The notes under the pieces: generated by a model
Told to the model about the DNA's origin: nothing
The model's input: only the letters and a program-made list of their open reading frames with translations
The model's database searches: none
Program-made: the position numbers and the translations under genes
In this document: positions 34,970 through 43,991 of the stretch, piece by piece
How positions within the stretch are numbered: the first letter of the stretch is position 1
Layout of the letters: each line of letters starts with the position of its first letter
NCBI RefSeq assembly: GCF_022919215.1
Contig: NZ_CP095046.1
Span: 1,478,501 to 1,542,500 of the forward strand
Direction: 5' to 3'
DNA: 64,000 bases
DNA from: Hymenobacter cellulosilyticus
GTDB lineage: Bacteria; Bacteroidota; Bacteroidia; Cytophagales; Hymenobacteraceae

Positions 34970-35878
34970 TTAAGCCTGGCCGGGAGTCGGGGTGCCAAAA
35001 GTGCGCTTCGTGTTGTAGAGCACCACCGAGAGCAGGATGACGCCGTAGGCCAGGCCTTCCTTGAGCGTGGCCTGCTCGCCGAAGTAGAGAAAGGCCAGTA
35101 CGAAGCTGATGATGGGGTTCAGGTACATGATGATGCCCACCGTGCCCGAGGGCAGAGCGTTGAGGGCAAACAGATTCAGAAACAGCGGAATAACCGTGAA
35201 GCCCACGCTCAGCACACCGGCCAGCAACAGCAGGCGGCCGTCCTGGAATCCGGCCACCGGGTCGGCGCCGAGCAAGCGGGCGGCGGGCAGAATCACGAGG
35301 GCCGCCAGCAGCAGTTGCACCGTGAGCAGTACCAGCCGGTCGTAGCCCTGGAGCTGGCGCTGGGTGATGAGGTAGGAGGCGTAGGTAATGGCTACCACCA
35401 GGCTCATGAGCACGCTTTGCCAGGCCCCGGCCCCGAGCAGGGCGCAGCTGATGGCGCTCAGGCCGATGGCTACCCACTGATTGATCCGCAGCTTTTCGCC
35501 CAGCACCACAAAGCCCAGCAGGGCCGTCAGGATGGGGCAGATAAGGTAGGCAAACGAGCCGGCCTGCACGCTCACCTGATTGACGACGTAGATAAAGAGC
35601 AGCCAGTTGCTAGTCAGCAGCACGCCGCCCACGATGGTGCTGAAGGCCACCCGCCGCCGCTCGGCCGTGCCGGCCTGCTGCCACTGCCGGCCGGTAGCGC
35701 GCACCGTGTCCCGGCGGGCCGTCAGGTTGATAATCAGCAGCAGGGCTAGGGACAGCAGCACGCGGAAAAATAGAATCTGCCCGCTGCTGTAGCCGGTCAT
35801 CATGCGCAGGGGAAGGGGGAAAAAGCCCCAAATAATGAAGGCCGTAATGGCCGCCAGGTGATGGGAGGAGAGTTTCAA
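34970..35878 (-). CDS. EamA family transporter, RarD-like
   Basis: Ten-helix inner-membrane transporter of about 302 residues. I use the TTG at 35878 as start because it opens directly on the first helix (LKLSSHHLAAITAFIIWGFF) and lies just downstream of an exact -7 box at 35906-35913. An ATG further upstream at 35962 would translate across that promoter. RarD signatures include SNWLLFIYVVNQ near residue 95 and LPSGTVGIIMYLNPIISF near 245. No frame break here, in contrast to the other EamA gene at 26775. The substrate is unknown. Divergent from murF-alr. Confidence 0.85.
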   Translation of the reverse strand: MKLSSHHLAAITAFIIWGFFPLPLRMMTGYSSGQILFFRVLLSLALLLIINLTARRDTVRATGRQWQQAGTAERRRVAFSTIVGGVLLTSNWLLFIYVVNQVSVQAGSFAYLICPILTALLGFVVLGEKLRINQWVAIGLSAISCALLGAGAWQSVLMSLVVAITYASYLITQRQLQGYDRLVLLTVQLLLAALVILPAARLLGADPVAGFQDGRLLLLAGVLSVGFTVIPLFLNLFALNALPSGTVGIIMYLNPIISFVLAFLYFGEQATLKEGLAYGVILLSVVLYNTKRTFGTPTPGQA

Positions 35879-35905
35879 CGGAATGAATGCAGGGTAAAAG
35901 GGCCG

Positions 35906-35913
35906 CAAAGGTA
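35906..35913 (-). promoter_or_regulatory. -7 box of the RarD-like gene
   Basis: The minus strand reads TACCTTTG. Initiation about 6-8 nt downstream would give a leader of some 20 nt before the TTG start. A TTG is visible 16 nt upstream of the box, slightly short of the typical spacing. Confidence 0.5.
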
Positions 35914-35992
35914 CGCCGCTCCGGCCCGCCAACGGGTATGGGTCCGGGTATTTACGGCCCACCCGCGCCGGGTCCAGGGCCCAAAACCCTGC

Positions 35993-36000
35993 TACCTTTG
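35993..36000 (+). promoter_or_regulatory. -7 box of murF-alr
   Basis: TACCTTTG lies 19 nt before the ATG at 36020, so the leader would be about 12 nt. No clear -33 TTG. It faces away from the RarD-like promoter 80 bp away. Confidence 0.55.
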
Positions 36001-36019
36001 CCGTGGTTTCCTTTTCGTT

Positions 36020-38514
36020 ATGCTGCTATTCTCCGACCTGCCGGCCCTGACCGGTGGCACCCCGCTCCGGACGCCCGTTGCGGTGGCCCGTATTCAGCAC
36101 CTGCTGCTCGACAGCCGCCGGGTGGGCCAGCCCGCTGGCTCCCTGTTTTTCGCCATCCGCGGGGCCCAGCACGACGGGCACCGCTACCTACCCGACCTCT
36201 ACCAGCAGGGCGTGCGCCTGTTCATCATCGACCAGCCCGCGGCCGTGCCCGGCGGGATGGAGGCGTATCCGGAAGCCGGTTTCCTGACCGTGCCCGACAC
36301 GCTGGCCGCCTTGCAGACTATTGCGGCCCACCACCGCCGGCAGTTCCGCATCCCGGTCGTGGGTATTACGGGCTCCAACGGCAAAACCATCGTCAAGGAG
36401 TGGCTGGCCCAGCTGATAAGCCCCGATGAGCTGATTTGCAAGAGTCCGCGCAGCTACAACTCCCAGGTGGGCGTGCCCCTGAGCGTGTGGGAGCTGAATG
36501 CCACCCATACGCTGGGCATCTTCGAGGCGGGCATCTCCGAAACCGGCGAAATGGCCCGCCTGGCCCGGGTGATTCAGCCCACGCTGGGCGTGTTTACCAA
36601 CCTGGGCACGGCCCACGACGCGGGCTTTGCCTCGCCGACCGAGAAGGTGGCCGAGAAGATGCAGCTCTTCGACCAGGTGGATACCTTGTTTTACTGCCGC
36701 GACCATGAGGCCATCCACGCCGCGGCCCAGGCCCGGCTGGGGGCGGGGCGCACCTTTACCTGGAGCCGGCACCACGCCTACGACACCCACGTGGCCGTGC
36801 AGGTGCTCGAAGCCTCGGCCCAGCGCACGGTGGTGCGCCTCACGCTGGAGCGGCCCATGCTGCAGGAGCACACCTTCACGCTGCCCTTTGCCGATGAGCC
36901 CTCGGTGGAAAACGCCCTGCACGGCCTGACGATGCTGTTGTGGCGGCAGGTGCCCGCCCCGGAAATTCAGCGCCGCCTCGACCGGCTGCAGCCCGTGGCC
37001 ATGCGCCTGGAAATGAAGCAGGCCCTGAACGACTGCTACGTGCTGGACGACACCTATAATAACGACCTGGCTGGTCTGCGCCTGGCCCTCGACGCGCTGG
37101 CCCGGCAGCCCCGCCGCGGCCGCCGCACCCTGATTTTGTCCGACGTGCTCGAATCGGGCTTGCCGGCCGCCGAGCTCTACGCCCACGTAGCGGCCCTGCT
37201 GCCCACCCACGGCGTGGAGCGGCTGGTGGGCATTGGGCCCGAAATCAGCGCCCACGCGGCTGCATTTGGGTTGGAGGGCAAGGAGTTTTACCCCACCACG
37301 GAAGCGTTTCTGAGTGCCTTCCGGCCCGAGCAGTTTCACCAGGAAACCATTCTGGTGAAAGGCGCCCGGCGCTTCGAGTTCGAGCGGATAGTAGCCGCCT
37401 TCCAGCAGAAGATTCACGGCACGGTGCTCGAAGTCAACCTCGACGCGCTGGTGCATAACCTGAACTTCTACCGCGCCCGACTGCAGCCCGGCACTCGGCT
37501 GATGGTTATGGTCAAGGCTTTTGCCTACGGCAGCGGCTCCTACGAGGTGGCCAACCTGCTGCAGTTTCACCGGGCCGATTACCTGGCCGTAGCCTACGCC
37601 GACGAAGGCGTGGAGCTGCGGCAGAACGGCATCAGTTTGCCCCTGATGGTGATGAACCCCTCGCCCGACTCGTTTCAGAAGTTGCGGCAGTACCACCTGG
37701 AGCCCGAAATCTACTCGTTTGAGCGGTTGCAGGAATATTTGCGCGCCGCCCGGGAGCAGGCCATGCCCGCCATTCACCTCAAGCTCGATACCGGAATGCG
37801 CCGCCTGGGCTTTGCCGAGGAAGACTTGCCCGAGCTCTGCGCCCTCCTCCAGGAGCACACCGCTCACCTGCGCGTAGCCAGCGTGTTGACCCACCTGGCC
37901 GGGGCCGACGAAGCCCAGCACAACGACTTCTCCCGTCAGCAGCTGGCGGCCTTTCAGCGCATGGCGCAGCGGGTGGAGGCGGCCCTGGGGCATTCGGTTA
38001 TCAAGCACGCCCTGAACTCGGCCGGCATCGTGCGCTTTCCCGACGCCCACTACGACATGGTGCGCCTGGGTATTGGCCTCTACGGGGTGGAAGCCAGCGG
38101 GCAGGAGCCCGATGCCCTGCGGCCGGTCAGCAGCCTGCGCACTACTATTTCCCAGATCAAAACCCTGGCTCCGGGCCAGACGGTGGGCTACGGCCGGCGG
38201 GGCGAGGCCGTAGACTACGAGCGGCGCATTGCCACCCTGGCTATTGGCTACGCCGACGGCTACGACCGGCGCTTCGGCAACGGGGTGGGTGAGGTCGTGA
38301 TTCGGGGCAGCGGGCCCCACTGGTGGGCAATGTGTGCATGGATATGTGCATGGTCGACGTGACTCACATTGCCGCCGCCCAGGCTGGCGACTCAGCCGTG
38401 GTTTTCGGGGAAGAAATGCCACTGCGGGAAGCATCGGCGCGCATCGGCACCATTCCGTACGAGCTGCTCACCAACGTGAGTGAGCGGGTGAAGCGGGTGT
38501 TTTTTGCGGAGTAG
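36020..38514 (+). CDS. murF-alr: Bifunctional UDP-MurNAc-tripeptide:D-Ala-D-Ala ligase / alanine racemase (frameshift near 38312)
   Basis: Fused cell-wall enzyme of 831 residues. The N-terminal MurF half (about 1-450) has the ATP loop GITGSNGKTIVKEW near residue 112 and the Mur-ligase domains. The C-terminal Alr half (about 470-831) has the PLP lysine in MVMVKAFAYGSG near 498 and the catalytic motif IGYADGYDRR near 742. The fusion is normal for Bacteroidota: the racemase makes D-Ala that feeds the ligase pathway. The frame breaks at the GGG run 38312-38314 inside the Alr domain; adding one base restores GAPLVGNVCMDMCMVDVT and the natural end. Alr without this part would be inactive. Start at the ATG at 36020, after its promoter. 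Confidence 0.95.
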
Positions 38515-38605
38515 GCCCGGGGGAGAAAAAGCGGTTTAGTCAACCTGAGCCGTATTTCTGCGTAAGCCTCCCCACTTTCTATTTCTACCCTGATTCCACA
38601 ACCAC

Positions 38606-39238
38606 ATGAAAAAGCATCTTCTCTCCGTCGTAGCCCTGATTGCTCTGCTGACGGCTTGCGACAACCTGAAAAATCCCGAAACCAAAGACCAGCCCCAGGA
38701 AGCTACCCAGGATACCGCCGTAGTTTACCGCGACGGTCAGACCGCCGGTGATGCCGTAGAAGGCGCCGCCGCTGGTGCTACCGATGCCGTAGGCAGCGGC
38801 TGGGATATGGCCAAAGCCAAGCTGGCCGACGTGAAATACCCGGAAGTAAACCTGCCCGACGTGACCGTGCGCGGCAACGACGAGTACAGCGTTTACGGCG
38901 TGGAAGAAACCGTTCTGTTTGACACGGATAAGGCCGAAATCAAAGCCGGTGCCGGTAAGGCCCTGGAGCAGATTTCCGCTTCTATTGGCCAGCGCTACGC
39001 TACCGGCCCGGTATACATCATGGGCTTCGCCGACTCGCGCGGCGACAAAAGCTACAACCGGGAGCTGAGTGAGAAGCGCGCCAATGCTGTGAAAACCTGG
39101 CTGAGCCAGAACGGCAAAATTGACGCCTCGCGCGTGAGCATCGAGCCCATGGGCGAGAGTCAGCCCGTAGCTTCCAACGCTACCGCCGAAGGCCGTCAGC
39201 AGAACCGCCGCGTCGAAATTGCGGTTCGCACGAAATAA
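38606..39238 (+). CDS. OmpA family lipoprotein
   Basis: A 210-residue outer-membrane lipoprotein, with lipobox ending at Cys18 (MKKHLLSVVALIALLTAC). An Ala/Gly-rich, weakly conserved region follows (residues 20-95). The OmpA-like peptidoglycan-binding domain spans about 100-210: VLFDTDKAEIKAGAGKALEQ, the core GFADSRGDKSYNRELSEKRA and the closing RQQNRRVEIAV. The Asp and Arg that bind diaminopimelate are in place in these motifs. It probably tethers the outer membrane to peptidoglycan. Monocistronic with a strong terminator downstream at 39301. Confidence 0.92.
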   Translation: MKKHLLSVVALIALLTACDNLKNPETKDQPQEATQDTAVVYRDGQTAGDAVEGAAAGATDAVGSGWDMAKAKLADVKYPEVNLPDVTVRGNDEYSVYGVEETVLFDTDKAEIKAGAGKALEQISASIGQRYATGPVYIMGFADSRGDKSYNRELSEKRANAVKTWLSQNGKIDASRVSIEPMGESQPVASNATAEGRQQNRRVEIAVRTK

Positions 39239-39300
39239 GGTGCTTATGAGCTAAGGTGGGAAATGTGAAAATGACTCATTAGTACTGGTGACCCACCTAG

Positions 39301-39344
39301 AAATAAAAGAGGCTGCCTCCATCCGGAAGCAGCCTCTTTTATTT
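39301..39344. terminator. Bidirectional terminator
   Basis: Twenty-nt arms (AAATAAAAGAGGCTGC then TCC) pair with one mismatch around loop ATCC, ending in A/T runs on both strands. It separates the OmpA lipoprotein gene and the convergent regulatory-domain gene. Confidence 0.9.
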
Positions 39345-39350
39345 AGCTGG

Positions 39351-39406
39351 CTAATGTGAGAAACCTGCCGATTAGCACATCAGCACATTTCTCACATTAG
39401 CACATT
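39351..39406. repeat. Octamer-type inverted element H (ATGTGCTA class)
   Basis: CTAATGTGAGAAA (39351-39363) is an exact inverted repeat of TTTCTCACATTAG (39388-39400). The right side is a run of near-octamers: AGCACATC, AGCACATT, TCTCACATT, AGCACATT (39374-39406), ending 6 bp before a stop codon. The layout resembles the GGTGARNT elements, but the unit sequence differs. Confidence 0.6.
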
Positions 39407-39412
39407 AAAACA

Positions 39413-40309
39413 CTAGTCTTTGATCATGTCAACCTCGGCCTTGATCATGGCGTTGTAGCGCATGCCGTTGTTGGCTAGGGTAATCAGGCTCCAGCCTTTG
39501 CCGATGGAGTAAGTCCAGGTACGGCTTTCCTTGAATTCGAAGGTAGGACGCATGATCTGACCGTAAGGCGTGTAGGAGTCCATGAAGTTGGTGGTGTAGA
39601 ACTTGTCACCGCTCACAATCCACTCCATGGCCACGAAGAAGCCTTCCTCAGGAGCTGGGATGTTGTAGGAGTTCAGATCGATGGTGTACCACTCGCCGCC
39701 TTTCGGAGCCGAAACCACGACGTTGTCGGTCAGGATGTCGGTGTTGGGCGAGTTGTAGTTACCGTCGGCCTTGTAGAGACGCACGCGGAACGGTTCGCGG
39801 GGGAAGCCGTTTTCACCGATGTAGAACGACACCGAGCGGACGTTGCCGAGCTTTTTGCCTTTCTCGTTTTTCACGAAGAAAGCATACTGCTGGCCGGGCA
39901 AGCCCTGAATCATGCCCTCGCCGGGCGTGCTGCCCTTCGAGCCCAGAGACAGGTCTTTCACCTTGCCACCCTTTACGGTAACTTCCTTCAGCTCAATAAC
40001 GCGCTTGGGTACCTCGATGATAAGGTCCTGCAGGTTAGCGCCTTTCTTTACCAGAATGGCTTTGCGGAAGTAACCCAGAGCCAAGACTACCAGGGAGTCC
40101 TGGGCTTTGTCGGGCATGGCCATCTGGAAGAAGCCGTACTCGTTGGTCAAAGCGCCGCTTTGTTCTTCCTTCAGGCCTATGGAGGCAAAAGGAATCGGCT
40201 CTTTAGTCTTTTGGTCTACAATGCGGCCCGAGATTTTATTCTCCTGGGCGAAGCCTAGTGCTGGAAACAGCAGAACGAAGGCGAAAAGAGTAAGTAAGCG
40301 TTGGAGCAT
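39413..40309 (-). CDS. Carboxypeptidase-like regulatory domain protein
   Basis: A 298-residue protein with signal peptide MLQRLLTLFAFVLLFPALGF. Residues 25-110 are a CarboxypepD_reg-like beta-sandwich (ISGRIVDQKTKEPIPFASI, with TNEYGFFQMAM). The rest (KELKEVTVKGG-like turn near 120, then YIGENGFPREPFRVRLYKA and so on) is a second beta domain with no family I recognise. No outer-membrane barrel or TonB plug follows, unlike the SusC proteins that usually carry this domain, so it is probably a stand-alone periplasmic or surface protein. Its promoter is the TTG-N22-TAGTTTTG site upstream. Confidence 0.8.
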   Translation of the reverse strand: MLQRLLTLFAFVLLFPALGFAQENKISGRIVDQKTKEPIPFASIGLKEEQSGALTNEYGFFQMAMPDKAQDSLVVLALGYFRKAILVKKGANLQDLIIEVPKRVIELKEVTVKGGKVKDLSLGSKGSTPGEGMIQGLPGQQYAFFVKNEKGKKLGNVRSVSFYIGENGFPREPFRVRLYKADGNYNSPNTDILTDNVVVSAPKGGEWYTIDLNSYNIPAPEEGFFVAMEWIVSGDKFYTTNFMDSYTPYGQIMRPTFEFKESRTWTYSIGKGWSLITLANNGMRYNAMIKAEVDMIKD

Positions 40310-40335
40310 AGGTAGGCAGATTCTTAATTATATGT

Positions 40336-40368
40336 CAAAACTACAATGAAAAGGGCGAAGAAACGCAA
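40336..40368 (-). promoter_or_regulatory. Promoter of the regulatory-domain gene
   Basis: On the minus strand: TTG (complement of 40366-40368), 22 nt, then TAGTTTTG (40336-40343), fitting the Bacteroidota consensus. Initiation around 40329 gives a leader of about 20 nt. Confidence 0.65.
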
Positions 40369-40470
40369 TACCTCCCTGAATATTTATAAATATGCAATTG
40401 CATTTCGGAATAATTCTAAATCAGAGACTTAAGGCATTTGTTCGAGCTCAACTATACCGATTTCTGAGTT

Positions 40471-40501
40471 TTGGCTGAAACCTAAATGGGTAGTACCTTT
40501 G
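40471..40501 (+). promoter_or_regulatory. Promoter of feoAB
   Basis: TTG at 40471-40473, spacer of 20 nt, TACCTTTG at 40494-40501: the best promoter match in the window. The leader to the GTG start at 40534 is about 25 nt. I see no clear Fur-box palindrome within it. Confidence 0.7.
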
Positions 40502-40533
40502 TTTGAACAGAATCTAAATAACACCCACCGCCC

Positions 40534-40797
40534 GTGTCCAGCCGTTCCGCCCAAGCCAAGACCCCTACGCCCCGCAGCGTAAAAGACCTGCGTCTGGGTG
40601 AAAGCGGCACGATCTGCTGCCTTGAGGACCCCGAAATGGCCCTTAAGCTGCTGGAAATGGGCTGTATCCCCGGCACCCAGGTTCGACTGAACAGCCGGGC
40701 CCCGCTGGGCTGCCCCATCACGCTGGTCGTGGGCGACGAGGACTATACGCTCTCGTTGCGGGTCAGTGAAGCGGCCACGATTCTCCTGAAAGACTAG
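40534..40797 (+). CDS. feoA: Ferrous iron transport protein A
   Basis: A small cytoplasmic SH3-like protein, 87 residues, that partners FeoB. The conserved core runs from LRLGESGTICCLEDPEMALK to LLEMGCIPGTQVRLNSRAPL, then GDEDYTLSLRVSEAATIL. I use GTG at 40534, which lies 33 nt after the promoter -7 box. The feoB start is 10 bp after its stop, so the two are one operon. Confidence 0.92.
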   Translation: MSSRSAQAKTPTPRSVKDLRLGESGTICCLEDPEMALKLLEMGCIPGTQVRLNSRAPLGCPITLVVGDEDYTLSLRVSEAATILLKD

Positions 40798-40807
40798 CCG
40801 CTGCCGT

Positions 40808-43000
40808 ATGGCCCGCGCAACCCTCATATCCGACCCCACCGGTGCGGCCGCCTCGGCGCTGACGCTGGAAGCCCTGCGCGACGTGCCCCCGCGCAGTCAC
40901 CGCGAGCTGACGCGCATTGCTTTGATTGGTAATCCTAACTCGGGCAAATCGTCGTTATTCAACCAGCTCACGGGCCTCAACCAGAAAGTTGGCAACTTCC
41001 CCGGCGTCACGGTAGACCGCAAAACCGGCATCAGTCAGCTCACGTCCCAGCACCGGGCCGAAATCATTGACCTGCCCGGTACTTACTCGCTGTATCCGAA
41101 GAGCCTCGACGAGAAAGTAATTACCGACCTGCTCTACGACAAAGTTTCGGACCAGTACCCGGACTTCGTCGTTATTACCGTCGACGCCTCGAATTTGCGG
41201 CGCAACCTGCTGCTGTTCACCCAGCTGGCCGACCTAGGCTTGCCCGCGGTGCTGGCCCTGAACATGATGGACGTGGCCGAGCAGCACGGCGTGCAGATTG
41301 ACATCATGGCCTTGCAGCAGGAGCTGGGCGTGCCCATCATTCCCATGAATGCCCGCAAGGGCGTAGGAATTGCGGCCCTCAAGATTGTGATGTCGCGGCA
41401 GCTGGGCGCGCCTACGGTGAGCTTTTTCGAGCCCAGTGAGGACTTGCTGCCCATGATCCGGCAGATTCGGTACTACTTCAACCTGCACAACGACTACCTG
41501 GCGCTGCACTACGCCCACCAGTTCCGGCAGATCAGCTTTCTGACGGCCGACGATAAGGCTTACATTGCCGAGCTGGTAGAGAAGTACGACTTTAAGCCTA
41601 CGCCCCGGCAGGCTCAGGAAACTATTGACCGGTACGCCCGCATCAACGACATCCTGCTAAACACCGTGACGGTGGTGCGCACCGAAAAGAACGAGCCCTA
41701 CAGCAACAAGCTCGACAAGGTGCTGACCCATAAGGTGTGGGGCTACATGATATTCTTCGGCATTTTGTTTCTAATGTTCCAGGCCGTGTTTGCCTGGGCC
41801 AGCTACCCCATGGAGCTCATCGACGAGGGCGTGACGTGGATAAACCAGCTGGTGCAAACCAACTTTGACGGCCCACTGGTGAACCTGCTCACAGAAGGCG
41901 TACTGGCCGGCCTGGGTGGCGTATTAATCTTCATCCCGCAGATTGCCCTGCTCTTCGCCTTTATTGCGGTGCTGGAGGAAACCGGCTACATGGCCCGGGT
42001 GACGTTTATGATGGACCGCATCATGCGCAAGTTTGGCCTCAATGGCAAAAGCATCGTGCCCCTGATTTCGGGCGTGGCCTGTGCCGTACCGGCCATTATG
42101 AGTGCCCGCACCATTGAAAACTGGAAGGACCGGATTATCACTATCTTCGTGACCCCACTGATGAGCTGCTCGGCCCGGATTCCGGTCTATACGGTGCTCA
42201 TTGCCCTGGTGGTGCCCCCGCAGAAAGTACTGGGCATCTTCAACTTGCAGGGAATTGCCCTGATGGGGCTGTACCTGCTGGGCTTTTTCGCGGCTATTTT
42301 CTCGGCCTGGCTGCTGAAGCTTATTCTGCGCACCCAGAACAAAAGCTACTTCATCATGGAGTTTCCGGTGTACCGCTGGCCGCGCTGGAAAAATGTGGGT
42401 ATTACCATCGTGGAGAAGGTGAAAGCCTTTGTGTTTCAGGCCGGTAAGGTGATTGTGGCCATTTCCGTGATTCTGTGGGTGCTGGCTTCCTACGGGCCGG
42501 GCAACGCCCTGGAGCAGGCCGAAACCCGGGTGCGGGCCACGGCCGCCCAGCAGCAGCTCTCGGCCGAGGAAACCGATATTCGCATTGCTTCCGAAAAGCT
42601 GGAAAACTCCTACGCCGGCCTGTTTGGCCGCACCCTGGAACCGGCCATTCGCCCCTTGGGCTTCGACTGGAAAATCGGTATTGCTCTGATTACTTCGTTT
42701 GCCGCCCGGGAAGTGTTTGTGGGCACTATTTCTACCATCTACAGCGTGGGCCAGGACGCCGACATGCGCACTGTGCAGCAGAAGCTGGCCGCCGAGAAAG
42801 ACGAAAACGGCCAGCCCTTTTTCACCCCGGCCCGGGCGTTTTCCTTGTTGGTATTCTATGTGTTTGCCATGCAGTGCATGAGTACCCTGGCCGTAGTATA
42901 CCGTGAAACCAAGGGCTGGAAGTGGCCCCTGTTGCAGCTGTTCTACATGACGGGCCTGGCCTATGTATCCTCGCTGCTTGTGTACCAGCTGTTTAAGTAA
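40808..43000 (+). CDS. feoB: Ferrous iron transport protein B
   Basis: Inner-membrane Fe(II) transporter, 730 residues. The N-terminal G domain has G1 GNPNSGKSS at residues 41-49, G3 DLPGTYSL near 84-91 and NMMD (G4) near 154-157. It is followed by the helical regulatory domain and a C-terminal membrane domain with two gate repeats (GVLAGLGGVLIFIPQIALLF near 363-382; FAAREVFVGTISTIY near 632-646). The second conserved cysteine-containing region (VACAVPAIMSART, with MSCSARIPVY) is present. It operates with FeoA. A terminator lies at 43046. Induction under low iron is usual for the family, but no regulator site is evident. Confidence 0.97.
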   Translation: MARATLISDPTGAAASALTLEALRDVPPRSHRELTRIALIGNPNSGKSSLFNQLTGLNQKVGNFPGVTVDRKTGISQLTSQHRAEIIDLPGTYSLYPKSLDEKVITDLLYDKVSDQYPDFVVITVDASNLRRNLLLFTQLADLGLPAVLALNMMDVAEQHGVQIDIMALQQELGVPIIPMNARKGVGIAALKIVMSRQLGAPTVSFFEPSEDLLPMIRQIRYYFNLHNDYLALHYAHQFRQISFLTADDKAYIAELVEKYDFKPTPRQAQETIDRYARINDILLNTVTVVRTEKNEPYSNKLDKVLTHKVWGYMIFFGILFLMFQAVFAWASYPMELIDEGVTWINQLVQTNFDGPLVNLLTEGVLAGLGGVLIFIPQIALLFAFIAVLEETGYMARVTFMMDRIMRKFGLNGKSIVPLISGVACAVPAIMSARTIENWKDRIITIFVTPLMSCSARIPVYTVLIALVVPPQKVLGIFNLQGIALMGLYLLGFFAAIFSAWLLKLILRTQNKSYFIMEFPVYRWPRWKNVGITIVEKVKAFVFQAGKVIVAISVILWVLASYGPGNALEQAETRVRATAAQQQLSAEETDIRIASEKLENSYAGLFGRTLEPAIRPLGFDWKIGIALITSFAAREVFVGTISTIYSVGQDADMRTVQQKLAAEKDENGQPFFTPARAFSLLVFYVFAMQCMSTLAVVYRETKGWKWPLLQLFYMTGLAYVSSLLVYQLFK

Positions 43001-43045
43001 AGGCTAACCCTTCATGCACTGAAGTGTAGTCAGCGTTTTGAGCTA

Positions 43046-43079
43046 AAAAGCCCTTTCCACTATTATGGAAAGGGCTTTT
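43046..43079. terminator. Terminator of feoAB
   Basis: AAAAGCCCTTTCCA (43046-43059), loop CTATTA, exact complement (43066-43079): a 14-bp perfect stem ending in TTTT. It can act in both directions, because the next gene is convergent. Confidence 0.88.
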
Positions 43080-43127
43080 CTGTTTTGAAGCAGTGTGGGC
43101 ATTAAGTTACTCAGGCCATAAAGCGGC

Positions 43128-43862
43128 TTACTTTCCAGAGTTGGTTGCCAGGAAAGCCAGCAGGCCGTCCAGTGCGCAGGGTGAGAAAAACTTCTTTTTA
43201 GTGGCCGGGTCCACGGTGCCGTTGGACACAACCCCAACCACTAACCCCTGCTCATCGACCAGCGGCGCCCCACTCAGGCCCCCGAACTGCTCGGGCACTA
43301 GAACCTCTTTGAGCAGAATCCGGTGGTCGATGGTTTTGTAATATTCGAACTCGTAGACCCGCTGGGGGCCGGATTCTATCCGGCGCGTCCAGCCCACCAC
43401 GTAGAGCTTTTCCCCGGCTTGCAGCGGTGTCGTCCGGACTTTCAGGGGCTTGACGCCCGAGGTATTGGAGCCGAGCGAAAAGACCAGCCAGTCGTCGTCG
43501 TATGTGGCCTTGTCGTCCAGGGCCTCCTTGGTGTTCTCGTTGAGCAGCTTTTTGGTCACCACCCGATTTTCCGGGCGGTTCAGGGGAAACAAGGACCAGG
43601 ACTTGATACTAGTGCCAAAGGAAACCGAACCCATTTCGCCCGTTTTGATAACCTTCAGCAAGTGCTTGGCCGTGACGGCAAACGTGTCGCCCTGATGCTG
43701 CAGCAGAAAGCCGCAACTGAACCGGGGCTGGTTGAACTGCGGGTCGGTAAAGTCAATTCGGTTGACTAAGGTCATTTCCGGAAAGCTCTTCTGAGACACT
43801 CGTTCCTGACCGGAGCACTCGGTGGTAACCATCAGAAGGAAAATCAGCCAGCTGTACTTCAT
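43128..43862 (-). CDS. Trypsin-like serine protease domain protein
   Basis: A 244-residue secreted protein with signal sequence MKYSWLIFLLMVTTECSG; the Cys could be lipidated. The S1-type triad is recognisable: His in FAVTAKHLL near residue 67, Asp in DDDWLVFSL near 122 and Ser in GGLSGAPLVDEQGLVVGVVS near 194. Lengths between these residues fit a compact trypsin-like fold. It lacks PDZ domains, so it is not a DegP-type chaperone protease. Its substrate is unknown. Convergent with feoB; divergent from no close neighbour. Confidence 0.8.
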   Translation of the reverse strand: MKYSWLIFLLMVTTECSGQERVSQKSFPEMTLVNRIDFTDPQFNQPRFSCGFLLQHQGDTFAVTAKHLLKVIKTGEMGSVSFGTSIKSWSLFPLNRPENRVVTKKLLNENTKEALDDKATYDDDWLVFSLGSNTSGVKPLKVRTTPLQAGEKLYVVGWTRRIESGPQRVYEFEYYKTIDHRILLKEVLVPEQFGGLSGAPLVDEQGLVVGVVSNGTVDPATKKKFFSPCALDGLLAFLATNSGK

Positions 43863-43991
43863 GCTTTTCCTGATGAGCGGGCCAACTTTGACGTTGGCAA
43901 CGCCCTAAGCTACAAGAATTTGCAAGTAACAGACAAAATCGCTGTCTAGCTCAGGAAAGTAGGAGCACCAGGGTGCAGAAGCCCCGCGGAT

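Noticed and set aside
36020..38514. murF-alr fusion as a novel chimera
   Set aside because: This bifunctional protein is well known in Bacteroidota; only the frame break is unusual.
40441..40533. Riboswitch or Fur box upstream of feoAB
   Set aside because: I found a good promoter but no 19-bp Fur-type palindrome and no conserved riboswitch fold; the leader is only about 25 nt.
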